This document shows, in pieces, positions 8,431 through 16,672 of a stretch of DNA of 64,000 bases. How positions within the stretch are numbered: the first letter of the stretch is position 1; each line of letters opens with the position of its first letter. Below the pieces are notes generated by a model, which was not told the origin of the DNA, did not search any database, and saw only the letters and a program-made list of their open reading frames with translations. The stretch covers positions 1 to 64,000 of the forward strand of contig CAZELI010000004.1 of assembly GCA_964512985.1 (NCBI GenBank), in the 5' to 3' direction. The DNA comes from CAYPGT01 sp964512985 (GTDB lineage: Bacteria > Cyanobacteriota > Vampirovibrionia > LMEP-6097). The translations under genes were made by a program, and so were the position numbers.

Positions 8431-9021
8431 TTAAGATTTTTTACTAGTTGTTTGTAACTGATTAGCTATTCCAGGAAATTCATAGATAGTTTTAAGTAGC
8501 ATTTCTGAAAATCTAATTAAATGTTCAGCATCTACTTTATTTATAATTTCAATTTGATGATTTGCATCATTGCCTTTTTGTCTTATTAAATCTACCCAAT
8601 CATTAGCTTTTGGTGGCAAAGAATTTTTAAGTAAGTAATCCACATAATTCTGAAAAGACAAATTTTCTGCTGCGCCTTCTCGTACGGCTATATTCATTAA
8701 TAATTTTCGACAACACATAGCAGTTGCAGTGTATGCCTGATGTGAAAAGCAATTCCTAGCCTCTTCATAAATTGTTTCAATTGTTTTATCAGGTATATAA
8801 TTTACGTTTGATCCAAATTTAACACCAGGTATTTGTATGTTTTCACAAAAGAATGTAGGATGGTCACATTCAGAACAAAGATAGATATTAGCGTTTATAG
8901 TTGTTTGATATTGATGTATTCTTCCTGACCAACCCTTATCAGAAGAAACCTTATGAGAGCAAAAACCGCATACATATTTTTTAGGTGTAAGATTCGTAAT
9001 TTCACGCCATACGATTTCCAT
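8431..9021 (-). CDS. DUF4145 domain protein with zinc-ribbon-like N-terminus
   Basis: About 196 residues. The N-terminal third has four cysteines in two pairs (CGFC and CSEC), suggesting a zinc ribbon. The C-terminal two thirds match DUF4145: AMCCRKLLMNIAV, then a long helix and IRQKGNDANHQ. DUF4145 occurs alone and fused to restriction-type nucleases; its function is unclear. A TATAAT box overlaps the longer frame that begins at 9042, so I place the start at the ATG at 9021. The 150 bases between this gene and the DUF3800 gene hold no other feature. Confidence 0.75.
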   Translation of the reverse strand: MEIVWREITNLTPKKYVCGFCSHKVSSDKGWSGRIHQYQTTINANIYLCSECDHPTFFCENIQIPGVKFGSNVNYIPDKTIETIYEEARNCFSHQAYTATAMCCRKLLMNIAVREGAAENLSFQNYVDYLLKNSLPPKANDWVDLIRQKGNDANHQIEIINKVDAEHLIRFSEMLLKTIYEFPGIANQLQTTSKKS

Positions 9022-9087
9022 TGTCATTCTATTATAGCTCAATCAGTATCACTACTCTTTCAATGTATTCATAATGGTATATTCAAG

Positions 9088-9201
9088 GGATTTGAACCTA
9101 TACTCACAAAAATTGCTATGCAATTTTTGTTCGTGACTCGGGTGACTAACTTACTCATTATGGATTTCGGTCTGCGCGACCCTCGTCAATCGGTAAAAGC
9201 C
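9088..9201. repeat. tRNA-associated repeat, copy 2 (beside tRNA-Lys remnant)
   Basis: Starts with a T-arm-like GGGATTTGAACCT, continues with a hairpin different from copy 1 (CAAAAATTGC and its complement), then the shared block TTCGTGACTCGGGTGAC to CTCGTC (conserved portion 9091-9187), and ends AATCGGTAAAAGCC. The end matches the anticodon arm of tRNA-Lys, whose remnant lies just to the right. In both copies the repeat sits downstream of the tRNA 3' end and its terminator. Confidence 0.65.
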
Positions 9202-9263
9202 TCGTGGACTTGTGACTTCTAACCGAATAATCTAAGTTTCAAGCTTTCTGAAACTCCATATAA

Positions 9264-9295
9264 AATAAAAGAGAGGCTTAAGCCTCTCTTTTATT
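9264..9295 (-). terminator. Original terminator of tRNA-Lys
   Basis: A perfect palindrome, AATAAAAGAGAGGCTT and its complement, with A/T runs on both sides. It lies directly after the 3' end of the tRNA-Lys remnant, so before the element inserted it would have ended the tRNA-Lys transcript. Confidence 0.75.
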
Positions 9296-9348
9296 TTATT
9301 AAATGGTGCGTCCGGAAGGATTTGAACCTTCGACCAATCGGTTAAAAG
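9294..9348. other. attL: 55-bp core repeat with 3' half of tRNA-Lys
   Basis: These 55 bases are identical to 28555-28609, inside and just beyond the intact tRNA-Lys. Here the match stops in the anticodon region and the sequence continues with unrelated element DNA, so this is a tRNA fragment left at the far end of an integrated element. The minus-strand fragment includes CCA, the acceptor 3' strand, the T-arm and half of the anticodon arm. Confidence 0.92.
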
Positions 9349-9414
9349 GTACGATGCTAGTCGCTAAAACCTAATAACGAAGCCACTTTTAAGGATGCTG
9401 TGTTAGTTCGGTGC

Positions 9415-9429
9415 TGTCGTCGTACTAAC
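9415..9429 (+). promoter_or_regulatory. Candidate recombinase arm site, left end
   Basis: TGTCGTCGTACTAAC recurs inverted with one mismatch at 28452-28466, just inside the other end of the element. Inverted sites close to both att cores are what tyrosine recombinase arm-binding sites look like. This is an inference from position. Confidence 0.4.
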
Positions 9430-9471
9430 TATTATTGATTGTATCATAAATACTTATATAATTAATAATAA

Positions 9472-10449
9472 TTGCAATCCGTCTCCATACAAAAAAATCC
9501 CAAGTTTGTTGAAATGAAAGACGAGATTATATTGGACCGTATAAAAGGTCCTATAACTAACAGTTTAGAGATTCAGTGTATTAAAACAGAAAATAGTTTT
9601 CAAGGGAAAAGTATATTTTTGCTTCTCCAAGGTAAGGTTTTTGCCATGATACAAGACCCTAGTAAAAATGATTCTAAGCAAGATTGGTCAAGAGATTTGG
9701 CTGGTGAATATATTCTCTGTCATACTCTTTTCAATCTTCCAGCTGAATTAATACCAGAATTTATACCAACAGTTCTTGCATTCTTACGATTTGCTGACTT
9801 ATTGCCTTGGTCTTATCAAATCTATGCCTTTCCAGATGAGAATTATTACTGTTTATATTCTGGACAAAAACTTGCTCAACCTGGTTTTTTTGCATCATAC
9901 AAACCTGTTGATCAATATGATTATAAAAAAGCAGATGAATATTATCAAAGAATGCAAAAAGGCAATCCAAACTACAACACATTTATTGCAACAAAGAATC
10001 CAAGCTATTCTAGCTCAATAACAGGTGCAAACGTCTTCAAAAATCTGATTTCCTATCACCAATTATTTTCAAATAAGGATGAAGTTAAGCTATTAAATAG
10101 GGTTTTCCTAGAAAAAATTTCTGAGCAGTTAAGCAAGTTTATAGTCTTAAAATGCATACCTAGTATTAAATCTGAGCCAGTTCCAATTTACGAGATAAGG
10201 TCTATTAGCAACAAATTAATCCCAGCTCTTCAACCAAATATTACCAAATTAATTCAACAGAAGATTATAGTTACAAATAGTAAACTTTCAAAATCTGAAA
10301 TCTTCTATATCGACGCCTTGAAATTATATAAATTTATCAACTCTAAAGTAGAGAAATATTCAAAAATAGCTTATCTGATTAGATTTAATGAGATCAAGGA
10401 ATTTATTCAGTCTCACTATATGAATAATAGAATAAAGTCTAATACCTGA
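9472..10449 (+). CDS. Hypothetical protein, first gene of the element
   Basis: A 325-residue soluble protein that I do not recognise. The N-terminal half is mixed alpha/beta (IFLLLQGKVFAMIQD, later EFIPTVLAFLRFADLLPW); the C-terminal half is lysine- and isoleucine-rich helix. The listed start is TTG; an ATG at 9514 (MKDEIILD) is an alternative. A TATAAT-like box lies about 15 bases before the TTG. It is the first gene inside the left end, ahead of a regulator and recombinase genes, so a role in element biology is possible but unproven. Confidence 0.6.
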   Translation: MQSVSIQKNPKFVEMKDEIILDRIKGPITNSLEIQCIKTENSFQGKSIFLLLQGKVFAMIQDPSKNDSKQDWSRDLAGEYILCHTLFNLPAELIPEFIPTVLAFLRFADLLPWSYQIYAFPDENYYCLYSGQKLAQPGFFASYKPVDQYDYKKADEYYQRMQKGNPNYNTFIATKNPSYSSSITGANVFKNLISYHQLFSNKDEVKLLNRVFLEKISEQLSKFIVLKCIPSIKSEPVPIYEIRSISNKLIPALQPNITKLIQQKIIVTNSKLSKSEIFYIDALKLYKFINSKVEKYSKIAYLIRFNEIKEFIQSHYMNNRIKSNT

Positions 10450-10540
10450 AAACTGGATACTGATTTCGGGTGTTACTTCTTATATCTAAAATTTTATTAT
10501 AGAGCCTATTACTAGTGAGTAATTAAAAGGAGTTTAACTA

Positions 10541-10690
10541 ATGATTAATGAATATAAAACTGTTTCATATTCACTAACTGAAGATGTAGTGAAATTGATT
10601 AAGCAACTATCTGACTATCATGGAGTATGCAAATCAGGAATTGTTCGCTTAGCCATCAAAACTTTAGCAAGAGAATTAAAGCTTATATAG
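10541..10690 (+). CDS. Small ribbon-helix-helix DNA-binding protein
   Basis: A 49-residue protein preceded by a strong ribosome-binding site (AAAAGGAG, five bases from the ATG region). The pattern of a short N-terminal strand (TVSYSLTED), helix (VVKLIKQLSDYHG), turn and second helix (KSGIVRLAIKTLAREL) fits the MetJ/Arc/CopG ribbon-helix-helix fold. It sits 31 bases before the recombinase pair and is probably a local transcription regulator or directionality factor of the element. Confidence 0.7.
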   Translation: MINEYKTVSYSLTEDVVKLIKQLSDYHGVCKSGIVRLAIKTLARELKLI

Positions 10691-10721
10691 AAGGATTCTA
10701 ATAAAAGGAGAAAACAACGAA

Positions 10722-11063
10722 ATGGTAGTAAATATACCACCACTCAGCAACGCTATTGAGAATTTGCTCAAGAAGGTCCCAACAAAGCATCAAGCAACTG
10801 CTCTTGCTTGGAACCGAAGCATGCTTAATGGAGATACTTGTTACGGAAGAATTATTGGTTTTGATACTCGCAGGATCTATTTAAATGCAGCTGCAAAATT
10901 TTGGCAATATCTAAGAGCTGATTGTTCGAATTTGTATGAAGCTGCAATCGAGGCAATCGAAGCTCATAGACCAGAACAATACTCATCAAAGAAACATATC
11001 AAGGAAGCTTCGATTAGTTTAGCTAAATATTTAATTCATCATCAATTGAAGAGGAGAAAATAA
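10722..11063 (+). CDS. Detached core-binding domain of a tyrosine recombinase
   Basis: A 113-residue helical, basic protein. Its pattern (KVPTKHQATALAWNRS, then RRIYLNAAAKFWQYLRADC, ending near KKHIKEASISLAKYLIHHQL) resembles the N-terminal DNA-gripping domain of phage-type integrases. The next gene, four bases downstream, encodes only the catalytic domain of such an enzyme. The two together equal one ordinary integrase, so I infer a split enzyme. Each half has its own ribosome-binding site (AAAAGGAG here), which argues against a simple recent frameshift. Confidence 0.55.
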   Translation: MVVNIPPLSNAIENLLKKVPTKHQATALAWNRSMLNGDTCYGRIIGFDTRRIYLNAAAKFWQYLRADCSNLYEAAIEAIEAHRPEQYSSKKHIKEASISLAKYLIHHQLKRRK

Positions 11064-11067
11064 TTTT

Positions 11068-11688
11068 ATGAATCATAAAATGCTAGACAAGCTACGTTTA
11101 ATACCAATCAAGCGTCACCAAGAGCCTTATAGACCAACGCGCAAGCCTCGGGATCTTGAAACACTTTTAGCTATTAACGAAGACTTGAACACGACTAGAG
11201 AAAGTAAGGACCTCAATGCAATACTCGTTAAGTTTGTCTTTTGGACTGGGTTACGTGTCTCTGAAATATGTGCTTTAAAACTTGAGAATGTTTTTTTAGA
11301 AGAAGGTAAATTTCTAGTATTACACGGTAAGCATGGAAAGAACCGATGGGTCGGTATTAATAAGGAATTGAAGAAAGATTTAGCGCAGTATCTTAAAGAC
11401 CAATGTAACAATAGATCAACATCTAATCGGCTTTATTTATTTGTTCTCCCAGATGGCAGGCGTATTACTAAAGATCGTCTTGAAAAACGAATGAAGATAC
11501 TTTGTGATAAAGCTGGCTTCCCTGGTGGTTGGCATCAGTGGCGAAGATGCTGTTTCACTAACTACGCCAATCGTGGAGCACCATTGCATATGCTCAGGCT
11601 CATAGCAGGTCATTCAGATATTAAGACTACGATGTCATACATAAGACCAGATATAGAAGAAGTTTTGGAGAGGCAGAAGGATTGGTAA
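11068..11688 (+). CDS. Tyrosine recombinase, catalytic domain only
   Basis: A 206-residue protein containing the full catalytic set of tyrosine recombinases: R63 (TGLRVSE), a lysine in the beta-hairpin (HGKHGKN, about K88-K91), H156 and R159 (HQWR), H182 (AGHSD) and Y191 (TTMSYI). The N-terminal core-binding domain of a normal 300-370 residue integrase is missing and seems to be supplied by the preceding gene. Preceded by GAGGAG. With the second recombinase at the right end, the element has two related enzymes, one near each att site. Confidence 0.88.
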   Translation: MNHKMLDKLRLIPIKRHQEPYRPTRKPRDLETLLAINEDLNTTRESKDLNAILVKFVFWTGLRVSEICALKLENVFLEEGKFLVLHGKHGKNRWVGINKELKKDLAQYLKDQCNNRSTSNRLYLFVLPDGRRITKDRLEKRMKILCDKAGFPGGWHQWRRCCFTNYANRGAPLHMLRLIAGHSDIKTTMSYIRPDIEEVLERQKDW

Positions 11689-11704
11689 AAAAGAGGTATT
11701 AAAT

Positions 11705-12241
11705 ATGGCGAAAGACTATTTTGAAGAATTTGAGAGATGTAAACAGCTATTGCGTATGAGAGGTTGGCTAATTGACGTAACTTCAATTTCAAAGGCAGAA
11801 GTACTGCCAGAGTGGAATGAATCAGGTCTAGTTGTCGATATAAAAAAAACACCGGCGTACGAACATTTAGCCTGCTATATCTCGTGTTATCGCCATTCTA
11901 AGTACCCACGATTCATTGCTTTGCAAGAGATCTGTACCTCGTGTTATCGCCATTATAAGTATCCACGATTCATTGCTTTAGAAGGGATCTGTTGGTCCTA
12001 TAACTGGCTTATACAGCAGACTCCGTCTAATTTTAAGTCAAAACAGACTTATGTCAATTTTTATTTTATCAAGCACCGCGTTGAGGAATTCATAAAGCAT
12101 GTAACAGGATACCGTCCTCATGTGAGACAGGAAGCTTCTTTAATCGCGGCTCTTCTAATTCCAACTCTTCAAATTAATAAGATGAGCGTCGGGTTGCAGA
12201 GACCATTTGCATTATATTTTGGAGGTGAAAATGAGCACTAA
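11705..12241 (+). CDS. Hypothetical protein with internal 19-residue duplication
   Basis: A 178-residue protein without recognised family. Residues about 60-97 consist of two near-identical 19-residue units (SCYRHxKYPRFIAL...), encoded by a 57-base tandem repeat. Without one copy the protein would be about 159 residues. The gene is preceded by AGAGG and its end overlaps the following zinc-finger gene by 11 bases, so it is translated as part of the replication operon. A role in replication or its control is possible. Confidence 0.6.
   Translation: MAKDYFEEFERCKQLLRMRGWLIDVTSISKAEVLPEWNESGLVVDIKKTPAYEHLACYISCYRHSKYPRFIALQEICTSCYRHYKYPRFIALEGICWSYNWLIQQTPSNFKSKQTYVNFYFIKHRVEEFIKHVTGYRPHVRQEASLIAALLIPTLQINKMSVGLQRPFALYFGGENEH
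11881..11994 (+). repeat. 57-bp tandem duplication inside a coding region
   Basis: Units 11881-11937 and 11938-11994 both start CTCGTGTTATCGCCATT and differ at about nine positions. The length is a multiple of three, so the reading frame is kept. The divergence shows the duplication is not an assembly slip. Confidence 0.9.
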
Positions 12242-12515
12242 GGATCTTGCCAGAAATCGCTGGAAGGAAATCATACTATCACTTACAAGCATCACGCCTG
12301 CGAAATTAACCAATAAAAATCAATCATGTCCATTCTGCGGTGGCAAGGATCGCTATCGCTTTGACGATAAGCAAGGTGATGGAAATTGGTTTTGTAATCA
12401 AGGCTGTGCTCCAGGTGGAAGACAGTCAAGCAACGGATTTGGCTTTCTGATGAATTATTTCAATGAAGATTTTAAAACCGTAGCAAAGAAAGTAGATAAA
12501 TATTTAGGAACATAA
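12231..12515 (+). CDS. Primase zinc-finger protein (P4/D5-type)
   Basis: A 94-residue protein with a primase-type zinc ribbon: CPFCGGKDR near residue 33, then NWFCNQGC about 17 residues later, and a helical tail (DFKTVAKKVDKYLG). In phage P4-like and related replication proteins this finger is the N-terminal part of the primase; here it is a separate gene directly before the primase-helicase. I chose the ATG at 12231 because GGAGGTGAAA precedes it, although the frame is open from 12207. It likely recognises template DNA for primer synthesis. Confidence 0.8.
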   Translation: MSTKDLARNRWKEIILSLTSITPAKLTNKNQSCPFCGGKDRYRFDDKQGDGNWFCNQGCAPGGRQSSNGFGFLMNYFNEDFKTVAKKVDKYLGT

Positions 12516-12518
12516 ACC

Positions 12519-14612
12519 ATGAATCAAGAAGAAGTAAAACCTATCATTCCAGCACCAGAGACATTAAATTACAAACTTAATACAAAGATTAAGCTGTATA
12601 GTCAGAGAGACAATGAGTATAAAGATTACTATTGTTATCAACTGTTTGAACCCTGGATTAATCATAAAAACGAATTGGTTGGCTATATTGGTAGAACCAA
12701 GAAGAAAGTCACGCATCAGATTTTTTATTCAGAAAAGGGTTGGACTCAAGGCACTATTGGAGAAGATCGTCCGTTACTAGGTGAGCATTTGATTCCAGGC
12801 AATGACAATGTAATCCTCATTGGAGAAGGAGAAAAAGTCTATAATCGATTGAAATCAATTTGTGGGAAACATATAGCGACTACTTGGATAGGTGGAGCTA
12901 AGGGCACTCATTTGACTAACTTTGGAGCTTTGAAAGATCGTAAGGTCTTTATATTTCCAGATAATGACAAAGAAGGCAGTGAAGCAGCACAAAAGATATT
13001 CAGAATGATTTATGAGTTTTGTGATGTGAAGATTACGGCAATACCAGAAGGTAAAGCTGATAAATGGGATATTGCTGATGACATAGATAGCGGGCTTGTT
13101 AAGACTGAACAAGACTTGGAAGCATATTTAGCAAATACTATAGATATTGATCCATATGACTTTGAAGAGTTTAAGGCAGAAGGTAGATCTTCAGGACAAA
13201 TTGCTTTTGAATTTTTTTATAAGCATAAGGAATGTATCTCTTTTTGCAATGACCTCTATGAATACAAAGATGGTTACTATCAGCTTTTGAGCGATGACCA
13301 AGAATGGAAGAAAATCACTAGACTCCTAAATAAATGTGATACTGGGGCTAGTAAAAAGAGATATAGTTATGCAACGTCGGCATGTGTAAGAGAGGCTCTA
13401 AGCTATATAAAACAATATTTTAAAATTGATCACAGAAAGATTAATCCACCGGGCTTAAACCTTAAAAATGGAATATTAAGACCTAGATATTTTGGAAATA
13501 ATGAAGTTGAATTTAAGTTGTTTCCACACACCCCAGATGAATACTACACTTTTCAAGCAGCTTTTAAATGTAGACCAGAGATTGGATCTAGTGTAGCGGA
13601 TAAAATACTTAATGATATGCTAGACCCTAAGCCACTGCAAGCTTTACTAGGGATTATTGCTTCTACATTTGACCTAGGTAAAGTAAGGATAGTTCAAGCA
13701 AGAGGAGTTAGAGCATTAATACTTGATGGGCAAGGATCAAATGGTAAGGATCTTTTACGAGTTTGGTGCGGTCAATTATTTGGTAAACAAGCTCTATCTT
13801 CAATACCACTGCAAACACTTAAGAGAGCTGACTCTGAAAGAGTCTTTCAATTAGCTCCTCTGGCAGGCAGTAAGATAAACTGGGCATCTGAGAACCAGAA
13901 AGTCGCTATTGATGCCTGCCAAATGATTAAGCAAATTATAACTGGTGAGACTATAACTATCGAAAAGAAGCATCAGGACCCAGTGGATATAGAGCCTAAA
14001 ATTGTCTTGCTTTTTAATACTAATGATAAGCCCGTTTTTAAGAACCAAATGGAAGCAATTAGACGTAGATTTGCAATAATTCCCTTCCCATATGTATTTA
14101 AAGATGATCCTAAATTACCACATGAAAAAAAAGCTGATCCTCGCTTGAAAGAAGATCTTGACTTTATTAATGAAGCGATATTGCCTTTCTTCCTGAATAG
14201 ACTGCTTATAGAATTCAAGAACGTTTTAAAAGATGGAATAGATTACAGCTTTCAAGATGAAATTATGGAAGAAAATAGAGAGGATCACAGCCATTTATAT
14301 CGATTCATCAATGAAATTAACCTCGTTGAATGTCCACCTGCAGAAGGGCTTTCTGCTAATGCTATTCACAAAGAATATCTTGCTTGGTGTTGTAAAGAAA
14401 AGCTAGTTGAAGATAACGGGGTATATGGTCTCAAATATCATGACAGCACTTATGACAGAATTATTCGTACTCCAAGCCAGATGACGAAGGAGTTACAAAG
14501 TTTCTTCCCACGGTTGCAAAGAATCAAAAATAACAATGGTAGAAGGCTAGGACTGAGATATGCAGCTGAAATTAAAGATATCCAAGCTAAAGTTACAGAT
14601 GCCGGTTTTTAA
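12519..14612 (+). CDS. Toprim/SF3 primase-helicase (P4 alpha/D5 type)
   Basis: A 697-residue replication protein. Residues about 95-170 form a Toprim-like domain (LIGEGEKV with E103, then IFPDNDKEG with the DxD pair at 148-150). After a D5-type middle region, residues about 395-530 carry a superfamily 3 helicase: Walker A DGQGSNGKD (403-411), a Walker B-like KINWASENQ and a sensor IVLLFNTNDKP. Such proteins start replication of plasmid- and satellite-like elements. It begins three bases after the zinc-finger gene; the pair likely acts as one primase-helicase, meaning the element can copy itself when excised. Confidence 0.9.
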   Translation: MNQEEVKPIIPAPETLNYKLNTKIKLYSQRDNEYKDYYCYQLFEPWINHKNELVGYIGRTKKKVTHQIFYSEKGWTQGTIGEDRPLLGEHLIPGNDNVILIGEGEKVYNRLKSICGKHIATTWIGGAKGTHLTNFGALKDRKVFIFPDNDKEGSEAAQKIFRMIYEFCDVKITAIPEGKADKWDIADDIDSGLVKTEQDLEAYLANTIDIDPYDFEEFKAEGRSSGQIAFEFFYKHKECISFCNDLYEYKDGYYQLLSDDQEWKKITRLLNKCDTGASKKRYSYATSACVREALSYIKQYFKIDHRKINPPGLNLKNGILRPRYFGNNEVEFKLFPHTPDEYYTFQAAFKCRPEIGSSVADKILNDMLDPKPLQALLGIIASTFDLGKVRIVQARGVRALILDGQGSNGKDLLRVWCGQLFGKQALSSIPLQTLKRADSERVFQLAPLAGSKINWASENQKVAIDACQMIKQIITGETITIEKKHQDPVDIEPKIVLLFNTNDKPVFKNQMEAIRRRFAIIPFPYVFKDDPKLPHEKKADPRLKEDLDFINEAILPFFLNRLLIEFKNVLKDGIDYSFQDEIMEENREDHSHLYRFINEINLVECPPAEGLSANAIHKEYLAWCCKEKLVEDNGVYGLKYHDSTYDRIIRTPSQMTKELQSFFPRLQRIKNNNGRRLGLRYAAEIKDIQAKVTDAGF

Positions 14613-14788
14613 TCCTTGCCACGATGACATCATGACAGGCTATTTCAATTAGTTTCTTTCTTATATATATACTTCTAAAAAAACTTAGTGCATTAAGAAT
14701 CACGTGTCATGGTGTCATGATGACCATGACTTGATCAACTGGCTAGTCTGGAGATAGTCCTACCAGAACAGGTTATAATATCCTTATA

Positions 14789-15157
14789 ATGAATAAGGTT
14801 CATAGACTTAAATACCACCCTGACACAGGCGTAGAGCTGGCTTCTAGTGATTGTTTTACCGAAGATAGTTTAGTTAGTGATTTGCTACGAGATAAAGAGA
14901 TCCTGCTTGATACTAATAGTGAGATGCGAGCTAAGGTTGAGAAGCTAACTCAAAAAAATGAATGGTTGCAAATGCGACTTAGTCATGCAGAAACAGAAAA
15001 TGAAAAGCTGAAAAATTCTAAGGCTATAGGAGCTAGGTTCTGCGTACACAAAAAACGTTTCCTCGCACTCAGAAGAATCCTAGAAGCTTCTAACAGTAAT
15101 CAAACTTATGACAAGCTCGATCGAGATGTCAGAGTATGTTCCAAAGTTTCAAAATAG
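14789..15157 (+). CDS. Coiled-coil hypothetical protein
   Basis: A 122-residue protein with a strong coiled coil at about residues 35-80 (DKEILLDTNSEMRAKVEK, then QKNEWLQMRLSHAE) and a basic, arginine- and lysine-rich C-terminus that could contact DNA. I recognise no family. A TATAAT box lies about ten bases before the ATG, so it has its own promoter. It is the last gene of the left replication part, ahead of a 400-base noncoding stretch. Confidence 0.5.
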   Translation: MNKVHRLKYHPDTGVELASSDCFTEDSLVSDLLRDKEILLDTNSEMRAKVEKLTQKNEWLQMRLSHAETENEKLKNSKAIGARFCVHKKRFLALRRILEASNSNQTYDKLDRDVRVCSKVSK

Positions 15158-15570
15158 CCGGGGCGGAATCCTGGAATGCCATAGTAGTTTTCATGTGAGA
15201 CAAAATGGGGCCCCATACCCCCTTTTTGGCAATTGCTATAAAAGCTCAGACAAAATCATTTTGGTCAGTTTTGCGTAAATAATATAGGCTTTTTGGTTTA
15301 TTATCCTTGAGTTGCAAAAATATTGACCAATAATGGCGTAATGAAGCCATATTTCGCTAGGGGTAATTCGAGATAATTATGACATTTGTTGAACTACCCC
15401 TAATTCTGATAAGTAATTTAGGTCAAACAATCTCTGACTTTATTGAATCAATTCTGTTGAATTCTCAAAAAGTTTTTGAAGCGTTGATATTTATATAGGT
15501 GAACATGCGTCAAATGCCTGATTATTAATTAATCAGAGGATGAAATCCAACTAGCTCTGCCTAGAAATTT
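15158..15570. other. 413-base noncoding stretch, AT-rich, after replication genes
   Basis: No gene or RNA was recognised. It contains GGGGCCCC, a long-range inverted pair (TAGGGGTA near 15358 and TACCCCTAA near 15403) and repeated TTTTGG/CCAAAA-like words. Its place just after the primase-helicase genes and its base composition would suit a replication origin, but I see no clear iteron array, so this is only a possibility. Confidence 0.3.
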
Positions 15571-16245
15571 CTATGGTTCAAAAGAGGTCCGATATAGCAT
15601 ATTCCCATGATCATATAAGCAAGATTTTTTTTCTTTAAAATTCTCTTTAAACAAAATCCATTTTTTATTTTTCTCAGAGAACAAAAAGTAAAAATTGCTT
15701 TTATCTTCTTGTTGATTCGAATAAAATGACAATATTACCGTATCTGTAAATGTATCCATTTCCTCAAATAGTTTTATTAACTCCTGGCTATCATAAGGTC
15801 TATGTTCTGAGCATCTAGCATCAATTTGTTTGACAAAATCAGAGGGTTTTTTAATATTTTGATAAAACGGTGGGATTATAATACCTGATTCCAATCCCTT
15901 ATTAATTACGCAAGCACCATCCATGTTATTAGGATCTAGAGTACGCATCAAGACCCAAGGATTATCCAGCATAACTTCACCATTTACACGTTCACCTGAA
16001 AAAAGTTCATATACTTCGGCATTAGCACTTGGAAGTATGTATTCTTCAAACACTCTACCTGTTGATTTGAATTGACGCATGATGATACTGAAATCCAGAC
16101 ATTCATTCAGATTTATCCAGGACAAGAACTCCTTGCTCTCTGTTATTGGTTCCTCTTGCTTCATTGCTTTTTGATTTGTAGCACTATGGCATGAGTATAA
16201 GAAACTTACTATAAATATTAAACCTAAGATTTTTTTTGTATTCAT
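15571..16245 (-). CDS. Putative lipoprotein
   Basis: A 224-residue protein with a lipoprotein signal peptide: a charged start, a hydrophobic stretch and a lipobox ending FLYSC (Cys 19). The mature part is unrecognised. It is the third gene of a minus-strand operon headed by a TPR protein, with a small membrane protein between. All three are envelope proteins, so they may form one complex. It is element cargo, not required for mobility. Confidence 0.7.
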   Translation of the reverse strand: MNTKKILGLIFIVSFLYSCHSATNQKAMKQEEPITESKEFLSWINLNECLDFSIIMRQFKSTGRVFEEYILPSANAEVYELFSGERVNGEVMLDNPWVLMRTLDPNNMDGACVINKGLESGIIIPPFYQNIKKPSDFVKQIDARCSEHRPYDSQELIKLFEEMDTFTDTVILSFYSNQQEDKSNFYFLFSEKNKKWILFKENFKEKKSCLYDHGNMLYRTSFEP

Positions 16246-16277
16246 TTCCTTCTTCCTTCTATTTTCTGATAATTAAT

Positions 16278-16649
16278 CTAATCTATTCCAAGTACAAGAG
16301 ACTTATACAAAAGTCCATAATAAAAAAAAGTAAAAACAAGCCCAACTATAAAGAACGCCCAGTTTTTGGCTTCGAACTCATGAAAATTTTGATAGTAGTA
16401 ACCTTCATAACCAGAATAAAATGCCATGTAACCAAACCAGTAGGGTATTGAAAGAGGCAGTAACAGTAGAGATAATAATGCAAATCCCGTAGATTCACCA
16501 CGTTGCCGCTTATAGGCTTTGATCCTCGTTGTTAGGATAATGTTTTTAAATTCCCGTTCGTAGTCACAGTAGTAAGATTTTTTTCTTTGCATAAAAAATG
16601 TATGCAAATCGTTCTCTAATTCTTCGAGTTCTTTGTTAAGTTCATCCAT
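16278..16649 (-). CDS. Small membrane protein
   Basis: A 123-residue protein. An acidic helical N-terminus (ELNKELEELENDLHTFF) is followed by a basic segment and two membrane helices (about residues 55-75 and 95-118). No family is recognised. It lies 23 bases after the TPR gene and 32 bases before the lipoprotein gene in the same operon. Confidence 0.65.
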   Translation of the reverse strand: MDELNKELEELENDLHTFFMQRKKSYYCDYEREFKNIILTTRIKAYKRQRGESTGFALLSLLLLPLSIPYWFGYMAFYSGYEGYYYQNFHEFEAKNWAFFIVGLVFTFFYYGLLYKSLVLGID

Positions 16650-16672
16650 GATATTTCCTTCTTTTATTAAGT

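Noticed and set aside
15158..15570. Replication origin of the element.
   Set aside because: Position and AT content fit, but there is no convincing iteron array, so it is listed only as noncoding sequence.
16236..16451. A 71-residue plus-strand frame between element genes.
   Set aside because: It is a shadow of the minus-strand membrane protein and lipoprotein genes.
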